Source of the DNA: Marilutibacter spongiae
Lineage (GTDB): Bacteria > Pseudomonadota > Gammaproteobacteria > Xanthomonadales > Xanthomonadaceae
Assembly (NCBI RefSeq): GCF_014145325.1
Contig: NZ_JACHTF010000002.1
Span: forward strand, 1-64,000
Length of the DNA: 64,000 bases
Reading direction: 5' to 3'
Positions 52,048-64,000 of the stretch are shown piece after piece (position 1 is the stretch's first letter; every line of letters starts with the position of its first letter). The notes under the pieces were generated by a model, which was not told the DNA's origin, made no database searches, and saw only the letters and a program-made list of their open reading frames with translations. A program made the translations under genes and the position numbers.

Positions 52048-53343
52048 GTGGCCCTGACCGACAAATGGCTGTTCGTGCTGTCGCGCTATTCGCGGCGGAT
52101 GTGGTTCCGGGCGTCGCTGTACGGCCTGCTGGGCATCGTGACCGCCTTGCTTGGCGTCGCCGCCAAGCCGCTCATCCCCCCGGGCCTGGCCGGTTCGATC
52201 GGCGCCGGATCGGTGGGCAACATCCTGGGCATCCTCGCCACGTCCATGCTCGCGGTCACCACGTTCTCCCTGGCGACGATGGTCTCGGCCTACGGCGCCG
52301 CGTCGAGCACGGCGACCCCGCGCGCGGCCAAGCTGCTGATCGAGGACACCACCGCGCAGGGTGCGCTGGCGACCTTCATCGGTGCCTTCCTGTTCTCGAT
52401 CGTCGGCCTGATCGCGCTCAGCGCGGGCATCTACGGCGACAGCGGGCGGGTCCTGCTGCTGGCCGCGACCATCGCGGTGATCGTGCTCATCACCGTGACC
52501 CTGTTGCGCTGGATCGAACAACTGTCGCGCTTCGGCCGGGTCGCGGAAACCATCAACCTGGTCGAAACGGCGACGCGCCGCGCCATGCAGCACCGCGCCC
52601 GCAAACCCTGGCTGGGCGGCGCGCCCTGGCAGGCGCCCCCCGAGGACGCGGTCGCAGTGGAGTCCACGCAGGTGGGCTACATCGAGTACATCGACATGGC
52701 GCAGCTGGGGCAGTTCAGCGACGAACACGACGTCGACATCCACCTCGACGTGTTGCCGGGCTCCTTCGCGGTTCCCGGGCGACCACTCGCGCGGATCTCC
52801 GCCGACCTCGACGACCCGGACGCCGAGGCCTTCCGCAAGGCCTTCGTCGTCGGCGACTCGCGCACCTTCGAGAACGATCCCCGCTACGGCCTGGTGGTGC
52901 TCACCGAGATCGCCGTGCGCGCGCTGTCGCCGGCGGTGAACGATCCGGGCACGGCGATCGACGTCATCGGCACCGTCGTGCGCCTGCTGACGGGATGGGC
53001 GCGCGGTCGTGCCAGCAAGGAGGACGAGGTCGAGGTGAGCCACTCGCGCGTGTTCGTCCCGGCATTGCGCGAGGCGGACATGTTCGAGGATGTGTTCCCG
53101 GCCATCGCGCGCGACGGCGCGGGCATGCGCGAGATCGGCATCCGCCTGCAGAAGGCCTTCGCCGCGCTCGACGACCTGGGCTTCGTCCATTTCGAGGACC
53201 CGATCCGCGAGCAGGCCTCCGCCGCCTGCCAACGGGCGCTGGCGGCGATGGATTTCGAACCCGACCGCGCGGCCGTACTCGAGGCGAGCCGGCCACGCCT
53301 GGTCGGCGACGTCCTGCCCGCCCAGGCCCGCAAGCCGGCATGA
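52048..53343 (+). CDS. DUF2254 membrane protein
   Basis: This is a 431-residue protein. The GTG at 52048 (VALTDKWLFVLSRYSRRMW) has GAGAGG upstream and is preferred over the longer frame. Three to four N-terminal helices include LLGIVTALLGVAAKPLI, NILGILATSMLAVTTFSLA and AFLFSIVGLIALSAGI. A soluble C-terminal region with VNDPGTAIDVIG follows. This is the DUF2254 pattern; the function is unknown in the literature I recall. Its stop overlaps the next gene's start by four bases. Confidence 0.82.
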   Translation: MALTDKWLFVLSRYSRRMWFRASLYGLLGIVTALLGVAAKPLIPPGLAGSIGAGSVGNILGILATSMLAVTTFSLATMVSAYGAASSTATPRAAKLLIEDTTAQGALATFIGAFLFSIVGLIALSAGIYGDSGRVLLLAATIAVIVLITVTLLRWIEQLSRFGRVAETINLVETATRRAMQHRARKPWLGGAPWQAPPEDAVAVESTQVGYIEYIDMAQLGQFSDEHDVDIHLDVLPGSFAVPGRPLARISADLDDPDAEAFRKAFVVGDSRTFENDPRYGLVVLTEIAVRALSPAVNDPGTAIDVIGTVVRLLTGWARGRASKEDEVEVSHSRVFVPALREADMFEDVFPAIARDGAGMREIGIRLQKAFAALDDLGFVHFEDPIREQASAACQRALAAMDFEPDRAAVLEASRPRLVGDVLPAQARKPA

Positions 53344-54479
53344 CGCTCGAGGTCCGCTGGCTCGACGCCCTCTCCAGCGTCGAAAGCGAACGCTGGGACG
53401 CGCTGCATGATGGCGGCAATCCCTTCGTCGGCCATGCCTTCCTGTCGGGACTGGAGGCCACGGGCTGCATCCGCGCGGGCTGGGGCTGGACGCCCAGGCA
53501 CCTGACGCTGTGGCGTGGCGATCGGCTCGTCGCCGCCGCGCCCGGCTACCTGAAGGACAACTCGCACGGCGAGTTCGTCTTCGACCATGCCTGGGCCCAT
53601 GCGCACGCGCAGGCCGGCCTGGACTATTTCCCCAAGTACCTGTGCGCGGTGCCCTACTCACCGGTCGCCGGCCCGCGCCTGCTCGCCCCGGATCCTTCGC
53701 ATCGACCGGCCCTGCTCGCGGCGATGATCGCGCTCTGCGAGCGGGAGGGCCTGTCCTCGGCCCACGTCAACTTCCATCCCGGATCCGAGGCCGACAGCTT
53801 CGGCCGGGACTGGCTGGCCCGCCGCGACATCCAGTACCACTGGGAGAACCGCGACGGCTGGCGCGACTTCGACGACTTCCTCGCGGCGATGGACAGCAAG
53901 CACCGCAAGAACATCCGGCGCGAGCGGGCCCGCGTGGCCGCCTCGGGCGTGACCTTCCGCGTCGTGCACGGCGACGAGGCGAGCGAGGCGGACCTGGCCG
54001 CGATGCATGCGCTGTACCTGCAGACCTTCGCCGAGTACGGCAACCACCCGGCGCTCAGCCTGGCTTTCTTCCACCACCTGGCCCGGGCCATGCCGCGCCA
54101 GCTGGTGCTCGTCCTGGCCGACCTGGACGGGGAGACCGTGGCCGGGGCCCTGTGCCTGCGCGGGGGCGACACCCTCTATGGCCGCTACTGGGGCTGCCAC
54201 GCCCAGCTGCCCGGCCTGCATTTCGAAACCTGCTACTACCAGGGCATCGAGTACTGCCTGCGCGAGGGGCTGCACCGCTTCGAGCCGGGCGCACAGGGCG
54301 AACACAAGCTTGCACGCGGCTTCCGTCCGCGCCTGGTGCATAGCCGGCACTGGGTCGCCCACCCCGTGTTCCGCGAAGCGCTGGCAGGCTGGTGCCGCGA
54401 GGAAAGTGCCCTGGTCGAACAACACGCCGCGATGCTCGCCCGGCGGCTGCCGTTCAAGGTGGGCGATGTGCCGGCCTGA
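53340..54479 (+). CDS. GNAT/FemAB-like acyltransferase (DUF482 family)
   Basis: This 379-residue protein has N-terminal blocks NPFVGHAFLSGLEATGC and FVFDHAWAHAHAQAGL, central MDSKHRKNIRRERARVAASG and C-terminal EPGAQGEHKLARGF. These are hallmarks of the peptidogalycan/DUF482 branch of the GNAT superfamily with two tandem acyltransferase folds. The donor may be an aminoacyl-tRNA or acyl-CoA; the acceptor is unknown. It is coupled to the DUF2254 gene by an ATGA overlap and followed by aat. Confidence 0.85.
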   Translation: MTLEVRWLDALSSVESERWDALHDGGNPFVGHAFLSGLEATGCIRAGWGWTPRHLTLWRGDRLVAAAPGYLKDNSHGEFVFDHAWAHAHAQAGLDYFPKYLCAVPYSPVAGPRLLAPDPSHRPALLAAMIALCEREGLSSAHVNFHPGSEADSFGRDWLARRDIQYHWENRDGWRDFDDFLAAMDSKHRKNIRRERARVAASGVTFRVVHGDEASEADLAAMHALYLQTFAEYGNHPALSLAFFHHLARAMPRQLVLVLADLDGETVAGALCLRGGDTLYGRYWGCHAQLPGLHFETCYYQGIEYCLREGLHRFEPGAQGEHKLARGFRPRLVHSRHWVAHPVFREALAGWCREESALVEQHAAMLARRLPFKVGDVPA

Positions 54480-54512
54480 GCCTGTCGTGCGGGCATCGTG
54501 CGGGAGGCGCGC

Positions 54513-55259
54513 ATGAACCGCCTCCCGGTCCTGCTCGACGCCGATCCGCTGGCGCCCTTTCCGCCGGCCGGTCGGGCGCTCCGTGAACCGAACGGCCTGT
54601 TGGCGGTGGGCGGCGATTTGTCCGTGCCACGCCTGCTCAATGCCTATCGCCATGGCATCTTTCCCTGGTACTCGGCCGGCCAGCCGATCCTGTGGTGGTC
54701 ACCCGACCCACGGGTCCTGTTCTCGACCGCCCCTGGCGGCGTGCACCTGTCCCGGCGCTTCCGTCGCAGCCTGCGCGACTCGGACTGGGTGGTGCGCGCC
54801 GACCATCGCTTCGGCGAGGTGATCGATGCCTGCGCGACCCTGCCCCGCTCAGGGCAGGACGGTACCTGGATCACCGCCGATATGCGGCGTGCCTATGGCG
54901 AGCTGCATCGCCTGGGCCATGCGCACTCGATCGAGGTGATGCAGGGCGAACAGCTGGTGGGTGGCCTCTATGGCGTCGCGGTCGGCCGCATGTTCTTCGG
55001 CGAGAGCATGTTCAGTGCGAACACGGGCGGCTCCAAGGTCGCGCTGGCCGCGCTGGCACGGCGACTGGGCGAATGGGACTGGCCCTGGCTCGATGCCCAG
55101 GTCGCCAATCCCCACCTGCTCCGGATGGGCGCGGTGACGCGACCCCGCGATGACTTCCTGCGGATCGTCGCGACGGCAGCGGCAGGTCCCGGGAGGCCCG
55201 GACCGTGGCGCGAGGCGTTCGGCGCCCTGCAGGCACGCGCGCTGGCGGGGCCCGTCTAG
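54513..55259 (+). CDS. aat: Leucyl/phenylalanyl-tRNA-protein transferase
   Basis: This 248-residue enzyme adds Leu or Phe to proteins with N-terminal Lys/Arg, creating N-degrons. These are delivered by ClpS to ClpA, both encoded a few kb away. Diagnostic segments are GLLAVGGDLSVPRLLNAYRH, FPWYSAGQPILWWSPDPR, GTWITADMRRAYGELH, and FFGESMFS. The ATG at 54513 has GGGAGG upstream. aat-infA-clpA-clpS clustering is widely conserved. Confidence 0.96.
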   Translation: MNRLPVLLDADPLAPFPPAGRALREPNGLLAVGGDLSVPRLLNAYRHGIFPWYSAGQPILWWSPDPRVLFSTAPGGVHLSRRFRRSLRDSDWVVRADHRFGEVIDACATLPRSGQDGTWITADMRRAYGELHRLGHAHSIEVMQGEQLVGGLYGVAVGRMFFGESMFSANTGGSKVALAALARRLGEWDWPWLDAQVANPHLLRMGAVTRPRDDFLRIVATAAAGPGRPGPWREAFGALQARALAGPV

Positions 55260-55289
55260 GTCCTCGGCCGGCGACTGTCAACCTTTTCT

Positions 55290-55318
55290 TTGCGTGACCG
55301 GTACTTGCGTGGCACAAT
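55290..55318 (+). promoter_or_regulatory. infA promoter
   Basis: TTGCGT (55290-55295), a 17-bp spacer and CACAAT (55313-55318) form a sigma70-like promoter in the 144-bp gap between aat and infA. It predicts a leader of about 80 nt. Confidence 0.5.
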
Positions 55319-55403
55319 GCCCGGCTTGGCGCTTGCCTGCGGTTCGCCCGCGACGGCAAACCCCGCCACCACCCAAGTCCCACCACGAGATTCCAGGAAC
55401 CAC

Positions 55404-55622
55404 ATGGCCAAAGACGACGTGATCGAGTTCGAGGGCACGGTATCGGAAACCCTTCCGAACACCATGTTCCGCGTGCGCCTCGAAAACGGGCACGAGATCA
55501 TTGCCCACATCTCCGGTCGCATGCGCAAGCACTACATCCGCATCCTGACCGGCGACCGCGTGAAGGTAGAGATGACGCCCTACGACCTGACCAAGGGTCG
55601 CATCACCTATCGCATGAAGTAA
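55404..55622 (+). CDS. infA: Translation initiation factor IF-1
   Basis: This 72-residue OB-fold protein occupies the A site of the 30S subunit during initiation. The sequence starts [19 protein letters not shown] and ends GRITYRMK, the standard IF-1 ends. The frame extends upstream to 55290, but the ATG at 55404 gives the correct family start. It is monocistronic, with its own promoter and a strong terminator. Confidence 0.98.
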   Translation: MAKDDVIEFEGTVSETLPNTMFRVRLENGHEIIAHISGRMRKHYIRILTGDRVKVEMTPYDLTKGRITYRMK

Positions 55623-55667
55623 TGCGCTCAAATAGCTGATCTGGAAGCATATTCCAGGTTGGCCATG

Positions 55668-55695
55668 AAAAAGGCGGCCCCGGGGCCGCCTTTTT
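55668..55695. terminator. Bidirectional terminator between infA and clpA
   Basis: AAAAAGGCGGCCCC is followed immediately by its exact complement GGGGCCGCCTTTTT, a 28-bp perfect palindrome with U-tracts on both strands. It serves the convergent infA and clpA transcripts. Confidence 0.93.
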
Positions 55696-55720
55696 CCGTT
55701 TCCGTCCCCAGGTCGGGGGC

Positions 55721-58006
<2,286 letters not shown>

Positions 58007-58187
58007 GGGAGGTGACCTCCTGAAGACTACTGCCATCCTAGATGGGGACGGGCGGGTGCTTTTCCATGCCCCCACGCGTGGCCTGGGACCGCCCGGGGTT
58101 CAGCTCGTTGGACCTCTCCTCCTCCGCCGGAAAGGAACCCCTGTCTACGACTTGCCTCCCTTGTTTACCACGTCTTCCCCGACAGTT

Positions 58188-58508
58188 TTAGGCCTTTTCC
58201 ATCGTGCACAGCAAGGGGTGCTGGTTGAGCCTTGAGTATTCGTTCACCTGGGCCACTTTCGACTCTGCCACTTCCCGGGTGAACACGCCGCAGACGCCGC
58301 GCCCCCGGGTATGGACATGCAGCATGATCTGGGTCGCCTTCTCGATGTTCATGGGGAAGAAGCGCATGAGCACCTCCACCACGAAGTCCATCGGGGTGTA
58401 GTCGTCGTTGAGCAGCAGCACCGAATACATGGGCGGGCGGGCGACCTCGGGACGGTCGGTTTCCACCAGGGCGCCATGCTGGTGCTCGTGGTCTGTGGGG
58501 TTGGGCAT
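58188..58508 (-). CDS. clpS: ClpA adaptor ClpS
   Basis: This 106-residue adaptor binds N-terminal Leu/Phe/Tyr/Trp residues and docks on ClpA, completing the N-end pathway with Aat. A flexible His-rich tail (TDHEHQHG) is followed by the core [20 protein letters not shown] (substrate pocket) and [20 protein letters not shown]. The ATG at 58508 gives normal length. It lies about 180 bp upstream of clpA on the same strand. Confidence 0.97.
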   Translation of the reverse strand: MPNPTDHEHQHGALVETDRPEVARPPMYSVLLLNDDYTPMDFVVEVLMRFFPMNIEKATQIMLHVHTRGRGVCGVFTREVAESKVAQVNEYSRLNQHPLLCTMEKA

Positions 58509-58623
58509 GGGGCGATTATAGCGGGCCATGGCGGGCGGCCACCGGGCTGCGGGGCGCATGGACGCATGCCGGATCGCCCGGCACAATGTGACCTCCATCA
58601 ATGCAACAACAGGGGGAACCACC

Positions 58624-59091
58624 GTGCGATCGATTTCATTGCTCGTCCTGCTGGCCATTGGCCTCGTCAACGCCCCGGCCTTCGCCCAGGATGCCAGGAT
58701 CAAGCAGCAGCTCGATGCCATCGGCCACGACTACGAGGTCGACGACGACGGCGACTACAAGATGGTCTTCGAGACCGAAGGCGGCCGCTCGCAGCTGGTC
58801 TTCGTCATCTCCAACGTCGAGCGCTACGGTGCGCACAAGGTCCGCGAGATCTGGGCCCCCGCCTACCAGGCGCCCGGCGACGACTTCCCGTCCGTGGTCG
58901 CCAACAAGCTGCTGGAGGACTCCGAGGAGAACAAGCTCGGCGCCTGGGTCAAGCAGGGCGACATGGCCATCTACGTGGTCAAGATCGACGCCGAGGCGTC
59001 CAACGACGAGCTCGACGACGCGATCGAATACGCCGTCAAGGTGGCCGACCAGATGGAAATCGTGCTGACCGACGGCGACGACGAGTTCTGA
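58624..59091 (+). CDS. Secreted YbjN-like protein
   Basis: This 155-residue protein has its GTG start at 58624 preceded by AGGGGG. The signal peptide is [21 protein letters not shown]. The mature acidic domain ([27 protein letters not shown]) with [14 protein letters not shown], ending in a helix ([21 protein letters not shown]), follows the YbjN fold pattern of a chaperone-like alpha/beta unit. Periplasmic; role unknown. It is transcribed toward nudJ, 13 bp away. Confidence 0.72.
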   Translation: MRSISLLVLLAIGLVNAPAFAQDARIKQQLDAIGHDYEVDDDGDYKMVFETEGGRSQLVFVISNVERYGAHKVREIWAPAYQAPGDDFPSVVANKLLEDSEENKLGAWVKQGDMAIYVVKIDAEASNDELDDAIEYAVKVADQMEIVLTDGDDEF

Positions 59092-59104
59092 GGCCGGCAC
59101 CGGG

Positions 59105-61343
<2,239 letters not shown>

Positions 61344-61388
61344 TCCCGGTGACGCGCGCGAACGGGCGGTGCGCAGGCCCGGAAAAAA

Positions 61389-61413
61389 GGAAGCCCGGCG
61401 ATGCCGGGCTTCC
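61389..61413 (-). terminator. Intrinsic terminator of acnB
   Basis: GGAAGCCCGGC-GAT-GCCGGGCTTCC is an 11-bp perfect stem with a 3-base loop. On the minus strand it is followed by TTTTTT (61383-61388), so it terminates acnB. It may also slow the convergent hflD transcript. Confidence 0.93.
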
Positions 61414-61436
61414 TGGTCTTGCCGGTCCGACCGGAC

Positions 61437-64000
61437 TCAGGCGGTCACGGTGTCGGCGACGTCCTTGTAGTCCTGGATCTGGTCGAAGTTCATGTAGCGG
61501 TAGATTTCCTCGCCGTTGGCGTTGATCACCCCGATGTCGGCCATGTACTCGGCCTTGGTCGGGATGCGCCCCAGGCGCGAGCAGATCGCGGCCATCTCCG
61601 CCGAACCCAGGTAGACGTTGGAGTTGCGGCCCAGGCGGTTCGGGAAGTTGCGCGTGCTGGTGGAGAACACCGTGGCGCCCTCCTTCACCTGCGCCTGGTT
61701 GCCCATGCACAGGCTGCAGCCGGGCATTTCCATGCGTGCGCCCGCGCTGCCGAACGTGCCGTAGTGGCCCTCCTTGGTGAGTTCGGCGGCGTCCATCTTG
61801 GTTGGCGGTGCCACCCAGAGCTTGGTCGGGATGTCGCGCTTGCCTTCCAGCAGCTTCGACGCCGCGCGGAAGTGGCCGATGTTGGTCATGCACGAACCGA
61901 TGAACACCTCGTCGATGGTGGCGCCGGCGACCTCCGACAGCGTCTTCACGTCGTCCGGGTCGTTGGGGCAGGCCACGATGGGCTCGTGCACGTCCGCCAG
62001 GTCGATCTCGATCACCGCCGCGTACTCGGCATCGGCGTCGGCCTCGAGCAGTTGCGGGTCGGCCAGCCAGGCTTCCATCGCCTTGATGCGGCGCTGCAGG
62101 CTGCGGGCATCCTGGTAACCCTCGGCGATCATCCACTTGAGCAGGGTGATGTTCGAGTTGATGTACTCGATGATCGGCTCCTTGTTCAGGTGCACCGTGC
62201 AGCCGGCGGCGGAGCGCTCGGCCGAGGCATCGGACAGCTCGAACGCCTGCTCGACCTTGAGGTCCGGCAGGCCCTCGATCTCGAGGATGCGGCCGGAGAA
62301 GATGTTCTTCTTGCCCTGCTTGGCGACGGTCAGCAGGCCCTGCTTGATGGCGTACAGCGGGATCGCGTTGACCAGGTCGCGCAGGGTCACGCCCGGCTGC
62401 ATGCGGCCCTTGAAGCGCACCAGCACCGACTCGGGCATGTCCAGCGGCATCACGCCGGTGGCGGCCGCGAAGGCCACCAGGCCGGAGCCGGCCGGGAAGG
62501 AAATGCCGACCGGGAAGCGCGTGTGCGAGTCGCCGCCGGTGCCGACGGTGTCGGGCAGCAGCATGCGGTTGAGCCAGCTGTGGATGACGCCGTCGCCCGG
62601 GCGCAGCGAGATGCCGCCGCGCTTGCTGATGAAGGCCGGCAGCTCATGGTGGGTCTTCACGTCGACCGGCTTGGGATAGGCCGCGGTGTGGCAGAACGAC
62701 TGCATCACCAGGTCGGCCGAGAAGCCCAGGCAGGCGAGGTCCTTGAGCTCGTCGCGCGTCATCGGGCCGGTGGTGTCCTGGCTGCCGACCGAGGTCATCC
62801 GCGGCTCGCAGTAGGTGCCCGGGCGCATGCCGCGACCCTCGGGAAGCCCACAGGCGCGGCCGACCATCTTCTGCGCCAGGCTGAAGCCCTTGCCGCTGTC
62901 GGCCGGCTGCTGCGGCAGGCGGAACAGGGTCGACGCCGGCAGGCCCAGGGCCTCGCGGGCGCGGGCGGTCAGGCCGCGGCCGATGATCAGCGGGATGCGG
63001 CCGCCGGCGCGCACCTCGTCGAACAGGACCTCCGACTTGACCTCGAACCCGGCGATCACCACGCCGTCCTTGAGCGCCTTGCCCTCGTAGGGTCGCAGCT
63101 CGATCACGTCGCCCATCTGCATCGCGTCGACGTCGAGCTCGATCGGGAGTGCGCCACCGTCCTCCATGGTGTTGTAGAAGATCGGTGCGATCTTGCTGCC
63201 CAGGCAGACGCCACCGAAGCGCTTGTTGGGGATGTACGGGATGTCCTCGCCGGTCCACCACTGCACCGAGTTGGTGGCCGACTTGCGGCTCGAACCGGTG
63301 CCGACCACGTCGCCGACGTAGGCGATGGGGTGGCCCTTGTCCTTGAGCGACTGGATGAACGCGATCGGGCCGCGCTTGCCGTCTTCCTCGGGCTCGAAGG
63401 CCGCACCGTCGCGACGGTTCTTGAGCATCGCCAGCGCATGCATGGGGATGTCCGGGCGGGTCGTTGCGTCGGGCGCCGGCGACAGGTCGTCGGTGTTGGT
63501 CTCGCCGGGCACCTTGAAGACGGTGACGGTCAGGCTTTCGGGGACTTCCGGCTTGCTCGTGAACCATTCGCCGTCGGCCCAGCTCTGCAGTACCGCACGC
63601 GCGTTGGCATTGCCCTTGTCGGCCTTTTCCTTGACGTCGTGGAAGGCGTCGAACATCAACAGCGTGTGCTTGAGCGCCTCCGCCGCGACCGCGCCCAGCT
63701 CGGCGTCGTCGAGCAGCTGCACCAGGGGATGGATGTTGTAGCCGCCGAGCATGGTGCCCAGCAGTTCGGTCGCGCGGCGGCGGTCGATCAACGGACAGGC
63801 CTCGGTGCCGAAGGCCACCGCGGCCAGGTAGCTGGCCTTGACCTGGGCGGCGTCGTCGACGCCCGCGGGCACGCGGTGGGCGATCAGTTCCAGCAGGAAA
63901 TCGCCCTCGCCCTCGGGCGGGTTCTTCAGCAGTTCGATGACGTCGGCGGTCTGCTGTGCGGTCAGCGGCAGCGGGGGGATACCCAGTGCGGCGCGCTCGG
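61437..64000 (-). CDS. acnB: Aconitate hydratase B (5' end outside window)
   Basis: About 854 residues are present; only a dozen or so N-terminal residues lie beyond the right edge. The frame is open through base 64000, reading [20 protein letters not shown] and later [15 protein letters not shown], the AcnB HEAT-like domain. AcnB interconverts citrate and isocitrate with a [4Fe-4S] cluster. Cluster cysteines lie in [18 protein letters not shown] and [14 protein letters not shown]. Swivel and core domains follow the AcnB order. It has its own intrinsic terminator. Confidence 0.96.
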   Translation of the reverse strand, partial: ERAALGIPPLPLTAQQTADVIELLKNPPEGEGDFLLELIAHRVPAGVDDAAQVKASYLAAVAFGTEACPLIDRRRATELLGTMLGGYNIHPLVQLLDDAELGAVAAEALKHTLLMFDAFHDVKEKADKGNANARAVLQSWADGEWFTSKPEVPESLTVTVFKVPGETNTDDLSPAPDATTRPDIPMHALAMLKNRRDGAAFEPEEDGKRGPIAFIQSLKDKGHPIAYVGDVVGTGSSRKSATNSVQWWTGEDIPYIPNKRFGGVCLGSKIAPIFYNTMEDGGALPIELDVDAMQMGDVIELRPYEGKALKDGVVIAGFEVKSEVLFDEVRAGGRIPLIIGRGLTARAREALGLPASTLFRLPQQPADSGKGFSLAQKMVGRACGLPEGRGMRPGTYCEPRMTSVGSQDTTGPMTRDELKDLACLGFSADLVMQSFCHTAAYPKPVDVKTHHELPAFISKRGGISLRPGDGVIHSWLNRMLLPDTVGTGGDSHTRFPVGISFPAGSGLVAFAAATGVMPLDMPESVLVRFKGRMQPGVTLRDLVNAIPLYAIKQGLLTVAKQGKKNIFSGRILEIEGLPDLKVEQAFELSDASAERSAAGCTVHLNKEPIIEYINSNITLLKWMIAEGYQDARSLQRRIKAMEAWLADPQLLEADADAEYAAVIEIDLADVHEPIVACPNDPDDVKTLSEVAGATIDEVFIGSCMTNIGHFRAASKLLEGKRDIPTKLWVAPPTKMDAAELTKEGHYGTFGSAGARMEMPGCSLCMGNQAQVKEGATVFSTSTRNFPNRLGRNSNVYLGSAEMAAICSRLGRIPTKAEYMADIGVINANGEEIYRYMNFDQIQDYKDVADTVTA

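Overview
The window is high-GC proteobacterial DNA. Gene content and order (aat-infA, clpA-clpS, nudJ-mnmA-hflD, acnB, rarA-lolA-ftsK, a zot-type filamentous phage remnant) suggest a gammaproteobacterium of the Xanthomonadaceae/Lysobacteraceae type. That placement is inference from family knowledge; no rRNA or tRNA gene was seen.

Positions 1-32,100 are accessory DNA in several layers. (a) 225-839 is a low-GC gene flanked by an exact 12-bp inverted repeat, resembling an integron cassette. (b) 890-15,742 is a metal-resistance block transcribed leftward: arsR-arsC-ACR3; a czcCBA efflux operon that continues into two PII-like genes, czcD and an MCR/EptA-type phosphoethanolamine transferase; two short CDF transporters; and a cytochrome c/FTR1 (PbrT-type) permease. 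(c) 15,829-21,601 is a Tn3-family module: a CadR/PbrR-type sensor whose stop overlaps a tyrosine recombinase start, a Tn3 transposase, and a partial mer unit (GDCCVxC protein, merP, merT, divergent merR, no merA), ending in a probable terminal repeat. (d) 21,755-24,600 holds small hypotheticals, HTH regulators and a divergent repressor/Ner-like pair. (e) 24,772-29,563 is a four-gene Tn7-like core (TnsA-, TnsB-, TnsC- and TniQ-like) with overlapping genes; its TnsA-like protein appears to have lost catalytic residues. (f) 29,909-32,031 holds a DUF4145-like cargo gene, a small secreted protein and a frameshifted zot remnant.

Positions 32,145-64,000 look like chromosomal backbone: lipoprotein, Ku-LigD end joining, a patatin/beta-barrel protein, a five-gene Fap-like amyloid and secretion operon, crcB-DUF190, rarA, lolA, ftsK, ald, trxB, metallophosphoesterase, DUF2254, an acyltransferase, aat, infA, clpA, clpS, a YbjN-like protein, nudJ-mnmA-hflD and the 3' part of acnB.

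The three most notable points are: the amyloid-type operon pairs a secreted C39 peptidase with two neighbours carrying canonical double-glycine leader motifs behind Sec signals; an MCR-like gene is the translationally coupled last cistron of a mobile czc operon; and the Tn7-like element sits behind a phage-style repressor/Ner switch with a degenerate TnsA.
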